From IMG/VR virus record IMGVR_UViG_3300042463_000877, positions 1 to 64,000 of that record: DNA of 64,000 nucleotides. One strand, written 5' to 3'. This DNA is from a virus. How positions within the stretch are numbered: position 1 is the first letter of the stretch; each line of letters starts with the position of its first letter. The notes beneath the pieces are model-generated. The model was not told where the DNA came from, did no database searches, and saw only the letters and a program-made list of their open reading frames with translations. The position numbers and the translations under genes were made by a program. Shown here in pieces: positions 31,166 to 40,588 of this stretch.

Positions 31166-33262
31166 TTATTTTAGTATTCTTCTTACGTCTATTTTGAATC
31201 TTTCATTTCTAGAAAGGTTCCTAATTATATCTTGTGGGATGTTATCACCTAATTTACCAACACCATATTTTTGACCTAAGTTATTAAATAAATCAAGAAC
31301 TTCTTTTGTTTTATCGTCACCTAATAAAAATTCTGAATATTCTTGGGTTGATATTTCTGGAAACTTTATTGCACCTCTTTGTGGTGCCACATCAGAATTG
31401 GTTAATTTTAATATCTTTGTTGAAAATCTTATTTGTTGTGAATTTTTTGATTTTGGTGCTGTCGTCATACCAGGTAATTTAAGAATGTTTTTAATGGCAT
31501 TCTTATCATAATAATATAGTGATATATTATAACTTTCATTTGGAACTCCTAATAACATACCGTCAATATCACTTAATAAGTACTCAATTAAATCTTCGGC
31601 AACATTAACAATGTCTTGGTTTTGACTGCTAATCAACTGAGCAATAAAATTAGACTCACTTTCGATTGACTGTAAATATTTTTTATTTTCTTCACTACCG
31701 GTGTATGAATTAATATACCCAGAAAGTGATGCTTTAATTCCTTTCAAAACCGGTGACTCACTTGTGTTTCTTACTATCTTACAAGAAATCTTTAATCCTT
31801 CTGGTGTTACTAAATCATAAGGTGTGTTTAAACCAGAAGAAATTTGTCCACCAAGTAAACCAGAAATCAACGCTTCAAAATCTAAACCTCTAGATCTACT
31901 TCTAATAAATCTTTGGTAATAATTATTAAATCTAAATCTTGTTCTTTCTGATGTTTCAGATAAATCTAAATTCATAAGACCTTCTATTGTTCTATTAAAT
32001 TTTAAACCACGTTCTTCAATTTCAGTTGTTATAATATTATTAATAGCAACTTCAGCGGCTTCAGCATCTAAAGGAATTAATCTAATTTTTTGTAGTTCTC
32101 TATTCATCGCTCGTTTAACATCGGGTTCAAACTCTTCACTTTCTAATAGAACCCTCAAATATGTTTCGTTTAATTTTTTCTTAGATTTACCAACATAAAG
32201 TTCATTAACAAATTCCCAATTTATATGGTTCCAGAACTTTTTAATGTATTCATCTCTTTTATTTCTATATCTAAGATAATATGCGTGTTCCCACAAATCA
32301 AGACCAAGAAGTGGATATCCACCATCTTTAATAATATTCATAAGTGGATTATCTTGGTTTGGTGTGGACATAATTTTTAATCTATTTGTCTTTGTTAAAA
32401 CAAGCCAAACCCAACCAGAACCAAACCTTTCTTTAGCAACTTCATTAAACTCGTCCTTCATTTTTTTAATATTACCATATTGTTTGGTAATTTTTTCAAA
32501 AATCTCACCTTTTGGGATTTGTTTTTTTGGTGATAACATTTTCCAAAACAATGCGTGATTAAATGCACCACCTGCGTTGTTTCTAACTTTTGTATCGTAC
32601 TTACTAATAGATTTTATAATATCTTCTAAATCAACATCTTTATAATTTTTTTTAGAAAGAGCATCATTTAATTTTTTAACATAACCTTTATAATGTTTGT
32701 TATAATGTATGTTCATTGTTTCTGGATCAACAAATTGTTTTAATGCTGAGTACGAATACGGTAACTTTTCAATTCCAATCTTTTTCATCTCTAAAAGAAA
32801 TTCTTTTTTGATGTTTTCTTTTTCAGTAATTAAAATATTTTCTTTTAATAAATTAATTTTTTTATTTAAACCTTCATACATCATTTCTTCTTTTTCTGGA
32901 AATCGTTTTTCAAATTTCTTTAATAAAAAACCGGCTTTAGCATTTGCTTCATCTTCCAAAGGACCACCAATACCATCGTTAGTTGGTTTTTTTCCTTTTA
33001 CATTCATTTGCCATTCGTGTACCCATTCGTGTGCTAAAGTTCTAAAAATATCTCTATTCATTCTTCCTTTAGTTAATATTTTTAATTCAGAATCTTGAGT
33101 TCTACTTCCAGATGTCATTGTACCAAATCTTTCACCAGTAAAAATAATTGTAATTTCTTCTTTTAATGGATATTTTTTTTGTAAAAATTTTATAAAATCG
33201 TTTGCTAACTTTCTGTCTTTTTCGGACATCTCACACTTTATATGTTTTACCTTAACTTTCAT
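31166..33262 (-). CDS. Zincin - superoxide dismutase - nuclease-like fusion protein
   Basis: 698 residues with three parts. Residues 1-130 contain RTLAHEWVHEWQ (H78-E-x-x-H82) and a following PLEDEANAKAGFLL, the HExxH plus downstream Glu layout of zinc metallopeptidases. Residues about 167-356 are a complete Fe/Mn superoxide dismutase: LPYSYSALKQFVDPETMNIH, NNAGGAFNHALFW, GSGWVWLVL, TPNQDNPL and LDLWEHAYYLRYRN, with all four metal ligands (H186, H236, D322, H326). The TPNQDNPL glutamine is at the Mn-type position. About 455-698 has DFEALISGLLGGQ, then PYDLVTPEGLKISCK, which suggests a PD-(D/E)XK nuclease fold (weak). It is the only gene of its transcript, with a TATTTAT element 5 bases ahead. 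A virion-packaged protein is possible given the neighbours. Confidence 0.85.
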   Translation of the reverse strand: MKVKVKHIKCEMSEKDRKLANDFIKFLQKKYPLKEEITIIFTGERFGTMTSGSRTQDSELKILTKGRMNRDIFRTLAHEWVHEWQMNVKGKKPTNDGIGGPLEDEANAKAGFLLKKFEKRFPEKEEMMYEGLNKKINLLKENILITEKENIKKEFLLEMKKIGIEKLPYSYSALKQFVDPETMNIHYNKHYKGYVKKLNDALSKKNYKDVDLEDIIKSISKYDTKVRNNAGGAFNHALFWKMLSPKKQIPKGEIFEKITKQYGNIKKMKDEFNEVAKERFGSGWVWLVLTKTNRLKIMSTPNQDNPLMNIIKDGGYPLLGLDLWEHAYYLRYRNKRDEYIKKFWNHINWEFVNELYVGKSKKKLNETYLRVLLESEEFEPDVKRAMNRELQKIRLIPLDAEAAEVAINNIITTEIEERGLKFNRTIEGLMNLDLSETSERTRFRFNNYYQRFIRSRSRGLDFEALISGLLGGQISSGLNTPYDLVTPEGLKISCKIVRNTSESPVLKGIKASLSGYINSYTGSEENKKYLQSIESESNFIAQLISSQNQDIVNVAEDLIEYLLSDIDGMLLGVPNESYNISLYYYDKNAIKNILKLPGMTTAPKSKNSQQIRFSTKILKLTNSDVAPQRGAIKFPEISTQEYSEFLLGDDKTKEVLDLFNNLGQKYGVGKLGDNIPQDIIRNLSRNERFKIDVRRILK

Positions 33263-33267
33263 TAACT

Positions 33268-33274
33268 ATAAATA
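33268..33274 (-). promoter_or_regulatory. TATTTAT late-type promoter element
   Basis: Minus-strand TATTTATAGTTA directly before the ATG at 33262, leaving only 5 bases between the element and the start codon. The transcript would be almost leaderless. Confidence 0.5.
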
Positions 33275-33291
33275 TATTATAAAATAAAAAA

Positions 33292-33309
33292 CCCCACTTT
33301 TAGGTGGGA
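33292..33309 (-). terminator. Intrinsic terminator after the SNF2 helicase
   Basis: On the minus strand TCCCAC (33309-33304) pairs with GTGGGG (33297-33292) around CTAAAA, followed by TTTTTTATTTT. It lies 4 bases after the helicase stop and before the next minus-strand promoter. Confidence 0.8.
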
Positions 33310-33313
33310 TTAG

Positions 33314-35074
33314 CTAATTTCTTTTGTTTATTAAATTTAGTATTTCTTCAACAACATCACCAGATTCTTGTAATTCATCTCCCATTACAGTACCAATAAC
33401 TTTTTTCTTTTTATTTAGTATATCATAGATAACACCTTCAATTGTGTTTTCAAAAATTGGGTAATAAACAAGAACATTATTTTTCTGACCGTAACGATAT
33501 GCTCTATCTTCTGCTTGAGCGTGTTCGGCTGGTACGAATGATAAATCATTCATTATTACAACTTCGGCAGCTGTTAAAGTAAGTCCAACACCGGCCGCTT
33601 TTAGGTTACCAACAAATACTTTAATTTTTTCATTTTCCTGGAATTGGTCAACAGCATACTGTCTTTGTACTTTATTACAACTACCATCAAGGTATACTGA
33701 TTCTTTACCAAAGTGATTATGAATTAACTGCAACGTGTCTGTGAAATTTGTAAATATGATTACTTTTTTTCCTTGGTCTATAATGTTCTGTGCAAACTCA
33801 ATTGTATCTTTTACTTTTTCATTTGCAATTACTTTTCTTACTTTCATTAATTTTGAAAACTGAACGGTAAGTGAAGATGATTCTTCTTTTTTATTTTCTA
33901 ACCATTCGTAGTATTCCCCCATCAAATCTTTGTATTCTTTTGATGAAGTCCTTAGATAAACTGGTGTAATAATTTTATCTGGTAAATCTAAAACATTTTC
34001 TTTTAATCTTCTCAGAATTTGTTTTGAAGTTCTATCCCTTAATTCTTCTAGGTTTGACGCTCCAGTAACATTCCACACCTTTCTATTTCCAGCTCTAAAC
34101 TGAAATCCTTGACAATAACGAATAGCATAAGCCATCCAGTTTTGTGCTACTGGACTTTCAATTATATTTAATAAGTTATAATAATTAATTGGTCTAGATG
34201 TCATTGGTGTACCAGTTAACAACCAAACTCTTTTTATATTTTTTACAAAATCATTTATAAGTTTTGTTCTTTGAGCTTGAGCGTTAGAAACCATATGGGC
34301 TTCATCTAAAATCACAAGTTCAAACTTTGATTGTAATAATAATGAGTTTTCTTTATCTTCCTTACTGTGAAAGTTTTTTAATATATCATAGTTTACAATA
34401 ACAAAATCAGCTTCAGTTGAAAATTTTTTACCTTCAGCAATAAAACAGGTTCTATCTGAATAATTTGCAATTTCTCTTTCCCAGTTTATTTTAAGTGACG
34501 CTGGACAAACAATCAAAATTTTCTTTGCGCCAGTTTCTAAAGCAGCAATAATTGTTGAGGTTGTTTTACCAAGTCCCATATCATCAGCTAAAATAAATCT
34601 TCTGGAACCAACCAGTTTTTCTATAGCTTCTTTCTGGTGTGATAGGGGTGGTCTGTGTTCGTATTTAGAATAATCAATATTAACCTCATCCACAGTTTGT
34701 GATTTAATTAAAGATGATTTGGGAACCCAAAATTCAGAAAGATTATCTTTTTCAAAAAACTTACCCCAGATATGATATGATTTATCTTTTTCAACAAGTA
34801 GTTTTTCAATATAAACTTTTTCTGGTGTTTCTAACAAATATCTTTCTTGTGCAAACTTTTTAGCAAAGTAAGGGTCAAGTTCAACCCACTTACGAGCAAC
34901 CTTTGGTTTTGTATCAAAATACGTTACTACATATTCTGCTTGAGTCCTTGTTGGGTAAAACTTTTTATTAGTTTCTTTTTTGGTTTTCATATAAAGAATA
35001 TGGTTATTACCTCCACTATATGAATCCAACAAATCGAGTGCTTTATGTTCTATTAATTGTTTTTGTAATTCCAA
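33314..35074 (-). CDS. SNF2-family DNA helicase/translocase
   Basis: 586 residues. SNF2 motifs are complete: HQKEAIEKL (Q-like), I LADDMGLGKTTS (163-173), Ia VCPASLKINWEREI, II LDEAH (255-259), III LLTGTPMTSRP, IV KKVIIFTNFTDTL, V AAGVGLTLTAAEVVI and VI HAQAEDRAYRYGQ. The compact form without large insertions resembles SMARCAL1/HARP-type annealing helicases. In a T4-like phage it may take the place of UvsW in fork remodelling and recombination. The best start is TTG at 35074: a stop codon lies four codons upstream and the minus-strand TATTTAT element is 11 bases ahead. The first in-frame ATG (MKTKKETNKK) would cut 28 residues. Confidence 0.9.
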   Translation of the reverse strand: MELQKQLIEHKALDLLDSYSGGNNHILYMKTKKETNKKFYPTRTQAEYVVTYFDTKPKVARKWVELDPYFAKKFAQERYLLETPEKVYIEKLLVEKDKSYHIWGKFFEKDNLSEFWVPKSSLIKSQTVDEVNIDYSKYEHRPPLSHQKEAIEKLVGSRRFILADDMGLGKTTSTIIAALETGAKKILIVCPASLKINWEREIANYSDRTCFIAEGKKFSTEADFVIVNYDILKNFHSKEDKENSLLLQSKFELVILDEAHMVSNAQAQRTKLINDFVKNIKRVWLLTGTPMTSRPINYYNLLNIIESPVAQNWMAYAIRYCQGFQFRAGNRKVWNVTGASNLEELRDRTSKQILRRLKENVLDLPDKIITPVYLRTSSKEYKDLMGEYYEWLENKKEESSSLTVQFSKLMKVRKVIANEKVKDTIEFAQNIIDQGKKVIIFTNFTDTLQLIHNHFGKESVYLDGSCNKVQRQYAVDQFQENEKIKVFVGNLKAAGVGLTLTAAEVVIMNDLSFVPAEHAQAEDRAYRYGQKNNVLVYYPIFENTIEGVIYDILNKKKKVIGTVMGDELQESGDVVEEILNLINKRN

Positions 35075-35085
35075 AATTGCAAGTT

Positions 35086-35118
35086 ATAAATAAAAATAAT
35101 AATAAAAACAATATTTAT
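35086..35118. promoter_or_regulatory. Divergent pair of TATTTAT elements
   Basis: Minus-strand TATTTAT (35092-35086) faces the TTG start at 35074, and plus-strand TATTTATCAATAAA (from 35112) faces the ATG at 35135. It marks the switch from minus-strand genes to the main tail block. Confidence 0.6.
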
Positions 35119-35134
35119 CAATAAATAATACAAA

Positions 35135-35647
35135 ATGCAAAATAGACTTCCAATAACAAGACTTGGTAAATTTTTTGGGGATAGTGATTTTAACCTTGAA
35201 CTTGAGATGGGTCAAGAGTGGTTAATTGGTGATTTGAATTTTACTTGTGTTCTTTACAAAGTTGATAAAACAAAAACAAAAACTGATGATGTTTATGGTG
35301 AAACTGTATCAGACGGTATTAAATTTTTACCACCAATCGAGTTTGGAGCATTTGTTCAAATTGCAACGCCAGAAAATAAAAATGTTGGTACTACTAAAAA
35401 CGTACAACTTGAACCAGGTAATATAACAATATCTGTTTATTTAAAAACACTTGAGGAACTTGGAATAGACATTGACCTTGGTGACTATGTTGGGTACTAC
35501 GACACAGAAAATTTTGTAAGATACTATACGGTTGTTAATGACGGTAGGGTTGTATCTGATTTTAAACATACATATAAAGGATACAGACCTTTTTATAAAA
35601 CAATTGTTGCGGCACCAGTCGGACCTAACGAATTTAGAGCATTATAA
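35135..35647 (+). CDS. Tail/neck-region structural protein, function unknown
   Basis: 170 residues, not firmly recognised. It looks beta-rich, with a conserved-looking end: ITISVYLKTLEELGIDIDLG, then DYVGYYDTENFVRYYTVVNDG. The gene is first in the tail block and is followed by a tail-completion-like protein after two bases, then the sheath. Position suggests a head-tail connector or tail-completion component. Confidence 0.65.
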   Translation: MQNRLPITRLGKFFGDSDFNLELEMGQEWLIGDLNFTCVLYKVDKTKTKTDDVYGETVSDGIKFLPPIEFGAFVQIATPENKNVGTTKNVQLEPGNITISVYLKTLEELGIDIDLGDYVGYYDTENFVRYYTVVNDGRVVSDFKHTYKGYRPFYKTIVAAPVGPNEFRAL

Positions 35648-35649
35648 TA

Positions 35650-36687
35650 ATGGCATTACCAAAAAAAATAAAAAAATACATTCCGTTAACCGAATCTAAA
35701 ACTTTACTACCACGAAGAAGAGAACTTCGTGATATGATAGAAGCTGATGGAACATTCCTACCAAAAAGTTTATTACATGCTGATTTGGATAGGGGGTTTT
35801 TGGATTTTGTTCGTGATGAATTAAAATGTGTTGTTGAAGGAAAGACTATCCCAATGATAGATATTTTAATTACAACACAAAATTGGTCACAGTTTGTTGA
35901 AACTTGGGATTTCCAAAACATCGACAAGAACACCGAACCACCTTTTATTACAGTAATTAGAACACCAGAAGTTAAATATGGTAACAACCCCTCAATAGTT
36001 TATACAATACCTAATAGGAGATTGTATTTTTACGCTAAAGTACCAACTTGGGATGGAAACAAAAATGGTTACGACATTTATAAAATACCACAACCAGTAC
36101 CAGTAGACATAACATACACTGTTGCAATTATCTGTAATAGAATGCGTGAAGTTAATAAATTTAACCAAATTGTTATTGAAAAATTTTCATCACTACAAGC
36201 TTACCAAACTATTAAGGGACATTATATTCCAATTAAAATGAATAGTATTACAGATGAATCTGTTATGGATTTGGAAAAAAGAAAATATTATATTCAAAAA
36301 TACGAATTTACAATGATGGGGTTTTTAATAGATGAGGATCAATTTGAAGTAAGTCCAGCAATTACAAGGTCGTTTCAACTATTTGAAACTGAAACACCAT
36401 ATAAAAAGAAAAGACAAAAAAGAGCACAACCACCAGAGCCAACAGTTTATGATGTTGTATTTCCTGTGACAAGTGATGAGGTTGAGGAACTGTTTAATTA
36501 TACGTTTAAAATGAGTCTAACACAATCAAATAACGTAAGTTCGTTTCAAGTCTATATTAATGGTGATTATTATGGAAATGATTTAACTGAAATACAAATT
36601 AATACAAATGATACAATTTTGTTTCAAATTGTAAGATTAGATGCAACAAAAGTTGCAAGTTTAGTATATGTTGAAGCGTTAAATTAA
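35650..36687 (+). CDS. Tail terminator/sheath-stabiliser-like protein
   Basis: 345 residues. The central part (about 80-260) has IPMIDILITTQNWSQFVETW, RRLYFYAKVPTWDGNKNGYD, ITYTVAIICNRMREVNKFNQ and a MGFLIDEDQFEV strand. This reads like the beta-rich proteins at the head-proximal end of contractile tails (T4 gp3/gp15 type). After a basic patch KKKRQKRAQ, the last 75 residues (VYDVVFPVTSDEVEELFNYT onward) form a separate beta domain. It directly precedes the sheath gene, apart from the opposed RHH gene. The exact T4 equivalent is uncertain. Confidence 0.6.
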   Translation: MALPKKIKKYIPLTESKTLLPRRRELRDMIEADGTFLPKSLLHADLDRGFLDFVRDELKCVVEGKTIPMIDILITTQNWSQFVETWDFQNIDKNTEPPFITVIRTPEVKYGNNPSIVYTIPNRRLYFYAKVPTWDGNKNGYDIYKIPQPVPVDITYTVAIICNRMREVNKFNQIVIEKFSSLQAYQTIKGHYIPIKMNSITDESVMDLEKRKYYIQKYEFTMMGFLIDEDQFEVSPAITRSFQLFETETPYKKKRQKRAQPPEPTVYDVVFPVTSDEVEELFNYTFKMSLTQSNNVSSFQVYINGDYYGNDLTEIQINTNDTILFQIVRLDATKVASLVYVEALN

Positions 36688-36848
36688 TCTTCGCCATATA
36701 TATCTTTTTTTTCTTTACATTTTTCTAAAATAAGACCTTCCAAAAACTTATACATTTTTAGTCCACGTTTATCACAATATTTTTTTAAGACATCGTGAAC
36801 GTCTTTATCAATCTTTAAATTTTTAATCTTTTTTTGTTGTTCTGACAT
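36684..36848 (-). CDS. Small ribbon-helix-helix (RHH) DNA-binding protein
   Basis: 54 residues from the in-frame ATG at 36848. KIKNLKIDKDVHDVLKKYCD, then KRGLKMYKFLEGLILEKCKE, is a strand-helix-helix pattern of the Arc/MetJ/CopG kind. A TATTTAT element lies 36 bases upstream on the minus strand. An in-frame TTG at 36881 would add 11 hydrophobic residues and is less likely. It converges on the previous plus-strand gene (four shared bases) and sits just before the sheath promoter, so local transcription control is plausible. Confidence 0.65.
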   Translation of the reverse strand: MSEQQKKIKNLKIDKDVHDVLKKYCDKRGLKMYKFLEGLILEKCKEKKDIYGED

Positions 36849-36884
36849 AGGTAGAAAAAAGGTAGAAAAAAAACATACCAAAAT

Positions 36885-36934
36885 ATAAATAGTTTATAAT
36901 AAGTAAAGTTTTTAGTAAAAAGGCTAATATTTAT
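36885..36934. promoter_or_regulatory. Divergent pair of TATTTAT elements before the sheath gene
   Basis: Minus-strand TATTTAT (36891-36885) serves the RHH gene. Plus-strand TATTTATATTAAAA (from 36928) precedes the sheath start at 36967 with a 32-base leader, one of the longest here. Confidence 0.55.
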
Positions 36935-36966
36935 ATTAAAATAAATGAATAAATTAAAAAAAGACA

Positions 36967-39900
36967 ATGGCTACTAATAGTAAAGTTTTTGTATCACCAG
37001 GAGTTTATACATCAGAAGTTGATTTGAGTTTTGTTGCTCAAAGCGTTGGTGTTACAACTCTAGGAATTGCCGGAGAAACAATTAAAGGTCCAGCATTTGA
37101 ACCTATCTTTGTTAGAAACTACGATGAATTCCAACAGTATTTTGGTGGGACATCACCAGAAAAATTTGTAAACACACAGATTCCTAAATATGAATCTGCT
37201 TATATTGCTAAGGCATATTTACAACAATCAAATCAATTATTTGTCACCAGAATTTTAGGATTATCTGGTTATGATGCTGGACCTTCTTGGTCTATATTAA
37301 CTAAAGCAAACTTAGACCCAAAAACTTTAGATTATTGGTGTTTAAGTGCTGGTACCGTTTTGTGTGAACCGGCTTGCGTTATTAAAAAAGAATTACCATT
37401 TACAGTAAAATTTAGCGCTTGTACATTAAATACTGGTTTTGTTTCATACACAACAAGTTTTCCAAGCGACATTCAAAACATCTTAACTTCTTCTTATGAA
37501 GAATTTGATGGAGATTTATCAACACTACAAACACAAATTAATGCTTTAATTTCTGATGTAATAAATAGTAGTAACCCAACTGCAGCACAGAATAATTTTA
37601 TTAGATATTTTGGTTCTGTTCCACAAGCAGATTATAATAGTTTATTTGCTGGTGGTTACACAGCTGAAACAAACGTATTTGCGGTTGACAATTTACAGCA
37701 AACAAATGTTTATACAAGTTTAAGTAACCCACTTAATAATCCTTTTTTATTAACAACAACTACAACAACTGGGAATTTTGGTCCTTATAATTTAGTTGTT
37801 AGTGTTGCACCAGGTTCAATTGTTGTACAGTTTTGTTTATCTTCAACATTACCAGTACCAAATGATGTAACATTATCCTTTGATGCAACAATAGATGTAA
37901 CAAGTGGATTACCAATATTAATTAGTGATTCTGTAACAATCGAAGCTGGTGAAGTTAGTGGTTGTACTATTGTTAGTTTCCCTAATGATGATTATCAAAG
38001 ATTAGCTGGTACAGGGTCTTTAAGTAATTTAGTTTCGAGTGACCCTACTGAATTAGACCCTAATGACGTTACAATTACACTTCAGTTTGTTTGTGACCCA
38101 ATTTTACCAGTAACCACTACAACAACAGTACCACCAATACCAAATGTATGTTTTACAGGTTCTGTAGTTGGTATGATTTATTATTATACTGGTTCATCAT
38201 TTACTGAATACGATGATTTAGTTGTTACAACTTTACGCTCAAGAGGTATTTCACCATATTCTGACGGAACAAATCCAATTTATGAAGTTACTGGTGTAAC
38301 TGATGTAACAATTGATATGACTGGTCAATATAGTGGTGTTCTTAAAAATCCATTCTTACCATTTAGTGTTGGAGTCACTAACTATGATGGTAAAGAATTT
38401 GATTTTGAAGTTTCACTATCGAATAGTGACGCTAAAAATATTAACAAAGTATTTGGTCGCGGTAATTTTGAAAAACCTAGAACTCAAGTTCCATTAATGG
38501 TTGAAGAATCATATTTAAATTTACTTAACTACGCTTGGAGTAAAGGATATATTAGAGGTTTAAATGCCGAACTAGTTGTTAGTGAAGGTGCTCAAAGTAA
38601 TGATTTAAACAGTATTGGATACTATTTAGAAAGATTCCAATCACCAAGTACACCTTGGGTTGTATCAGAATTAAGAGGTACAAAAGTTTATAACTTATTT
38701 AAACTATATACAATTTCTGATGGTAATAGTGCTAACACAGAAGTTAAAATATCATTTACTGACTTATCATTTAATAACGAAACGTTTACTGTTTTAATTA
38801 GAGATTATTTTGATACGGATGCTAATCCAGTTGTGTTAGAAAAATTCACAAACTGTTCTATGAATCCACAAGAAAACAATTTTATTGCTAAAAAAATTGG
38901 TACATTAGATGGTGAATATGAATTGAAATCTAGATACGTTCTTGTTGAGATTAACGAAGATGCTCCGATAGATGCAATTCCTTGTGGTTTTGAAGGTTAT
39001 ACATTTAGAGAGTATCCAGGCGGAAAATCACCATTCCCAGTTTATAAAACTAAATATTTCACACCAGGTGAATTAGTGTTTAACCCTCCTTTTGGTTTAT
39101 CTAGTGGTGGTGACGATGCTTTCACAAGTCCTGGAGATAATGTTAGAAGAACATATTTAGGTTTAGGTTCTTACTGGGGTTATGATACTGACTTTTTCCA
39201 ATATAAAGGAAAAAGAAAACCATTTAACTTATGTACTGGAGAACCATTTGATTGGGATTTCAAAACCAAAGGTTTCCATATGGACCAACTTGCTAGTGGA
39301 ATTACAATTTCAGGAGCATTTGCTTCAAGCGGTACTTCGGCTTTTGAAGTTGGTGATGCCACATTCTCTTCAGAACCTACAGACCCAACTGATCCTTACT
39401 ACAGATTAAACGCTAGAAAATTCACAGTCATGGTTTATGGTGGATTTGACGGTTGGGATATCTATAGAGAATACAGAACAAATGCCGATAAATATACTTT
39501 AGGTAGAGCAGGATTCTTAAATGGTGCTTGTTCATCTTTAAGATATCCAAAAGGTAAAGGAAATGGATTGTTTAAACAAATTGCAATCGGTGATGGAAGT
39601 GTTGAATATGGTAATACAGATTATTATGCTTACTTATTAGGTATTAGAACATTTGCCAACCCAGAAGCCGTAAATATCAATATATTAACAACACCAGGTA
39701 TTGATTTGTATAATAATAATAATCTTGTTGAAGCAACAATTGATATGGTTGAAAATGAAAGAGCAGATTCACTTTATATTACAACAATGCCAGATTACCA
39801 AATGTTTGTTGCAACAACAACTGAAGGTGATAACTTTATCTATCCACAAGAAGCTGTTGATTTGTTAGAAGAAACAGGAATTGATTCTAACTATACCGCA

Positions 39901-40506
39901 ACTTATTATCCTTGGGTATTAACAAGAGATAGTGTAAACAACACACAGATTTATATTCCAGCAACGGCTGAGGTTACAAGAAACTTGGCACTTACTGATA
40001 ATATTGCATTCCCTTGGTTTGCGGCAGCAGGTTATACTCGTGGTATTGTAAACTCAATTAAAGCTCGTAAGAAGTTAACACAAGAAGACAGAGACGTTCT
40101 TTATCTTGGAAGAATTAACCCAATTGCTACGTTTGCTGATGTAGGTACAGTAATCTGGGGTAACAAAACACTTCAAGTAAGAGAATCAGCACTTGATAGA
40201 ATCAACGTAAGAAGATTGTTGTTACAAGCGCGTAAGTTAATTTCTGCTGTGTCTGTAAGATTATTGTTTGATCAAAACGACCAACAAGTAAGACAAGACT
40301 TCTTAAATGCGGTTAACCCAATTTTAGATTCAATAAGAAGAGATAGAGGTTTATATGATTTCCGAGTAACAGTTTCTAACGACACTGAAGATTTGGATAA
40401 AAATCAAATGGTAGGTAAAATCTACATTAAACCAACTAAGTCTTTAGAATTTATTGATATCACATTCTACATTACACCAACTGGTGCGTCGTTTGATGAT
40501 GTATAA
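36967..40506 (+). CDS. 18: Tail sheath protein (T4 gp18-like) with Ig-like insertion
   Basis: 1179 residues, far longer than T4 gp18 (659). The N-terminus is typical (KVFVSPGVYTSEVDLSFVAQ, then GIAGETIKGPAFEPIFVRNY). The C-terminal core is also typical: PWFAAAGYTRGIVNSIKARK, DRDVLYLGRINPIATFADVG and VRRLLLQARKLISAVSVRLL. Between about residues 260 and 395 sits a beta domain (YNLVVSVAPGSIVVQFCLSS onward) flanked by Thr-rich linkers (LTTTTTTGN and VTTTTTVPPIP). It resembles the Ig-like domain of the 22654 protein and probably decorates the outside of the tail. The gene has its own promoter and a strong terminator. Confidence 0.92.
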   Translation: MATNSKVFVSPGVYTSEVDLSFVAQSVGVTTLGIAGETIKGPAFEPIFVRNYDEFQQYFGGTSPEKFVNTQIPKYESAYIAKAYLQQSNQLFVTRILGLSGYDAGPSWSILTKANLDPKTLDYWCLSAGTVLCEPACVIKKELPFTVKFSACTLNTGFVSYTTSFPSDIQNILTSSYEEFDGDLSTLQTQINALISDVINSSNPTAAQNNFIRYFGSVPQADYNSLFAGGYTAETNVFAVDNLQQTNVYTSLSNPLNNPFLLTTTTTTGNFGPYNLVVSVAPGSIVVQFCLSSTLPVPNDVTLSFDATIDVTSGLPILISDSVTIEAGEVSGCTIVSFPNDDYQRLAGTGSLSNLVSSDPTELDPNDVTITLQFVCDPILPVTTTTTVPPIPNVCFTGSVVGMIYYYTGSSFTEYDDLVVTTLRSRGISPYSDGTNPIYEVTGVTDVTIDMTGQYSGVLKNPFLPFSVGVTNYDGKEFDFEVSLSNSDAKNINKVFGRGNFEKPRTQVPLMVEESYLNLLNYAWSKGYIRGLNAELVVSEGAQSNDLNSIGYYLERFQSPSTPWVVSELRGTKVYNLFKLYTISDGNSANTEVKISFTDLSFNNETFTVLIRDYFDTDANPVVLEKFTNCSMNPQENNFIAKKIGTLDGEYELKSRYVLVEINEDAPIDAIPCGFEGYTFREYPGGKSPFPVYKTKYFTPGELVFNPPFGLSSGGDDAFTSPGDNVRRTYLGLGSYWGYDTDFFQYKGKRKPFNLCTGEPFDWDFKTKGFHMDQLASGITISGAFASSGTSAFEVGDATFSSEPTDPTDPYYRLNARKFTVMVYGGFDGWDIYREYRTNADKYTLGRAGFLNGACSSLRYPKGKGNGLFKQIAIGDGSVEYGNTDYYAYLLGIRTFANPEAVNINILTTPGIDLYNNNNLVEATIDMVENERADSLYITTMPDYQMFVATTTEGDNFIYPQEAVDLLEETGIDSNYTATYYPWVLTRDSVNNTQIYIPATAEVTRNLALTDNIAFPWFAAAGYTRGIVNSIKARKKLTQEDRDVLYLGRINPIATFADVGTVIWGNKTLQVRESALDRINVRRLLLQARKLISAVSVRLLFDQNDQQVRQDFLNAVNPILDSIRRDRGLYDFRVTVSNDTEDLDKNQMVGKIYIKPTKSLEFIDITFYITPTGASFDDV

Positions 40507-40529
40507 TAAATTAAAGATTATTATAAAGT

Positions 40530-40554
40530 GGGGGTCAATGACCCCCTTTTTTTT
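40530..40554 (+). terminator. Intrinsic terminator after the sheath gene
   Basis: GGGGGTC (40530-40536) pairs perfectly with GACCCCC (40540-40546) around AAT and is followed by eight Ts. This is the strongest terminator in the window, as expected after a highly expressed gene. Confidence 0.92.
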
Positions 40555-40564
40555 ATTAATAATA

Positions 40565-40571
40565 TATTTAT
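40565..40571 (+). promoter_or_regulatory. TATTTAT late-type promoter element
   Basis: TATTTATAAAAATAAA, 17 bases ahead of the ATG at 40589 and just after the sheath terminator. Confidence 0.6.
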
Positions 40572-40588
40572 AAAAATAAATTAATACT

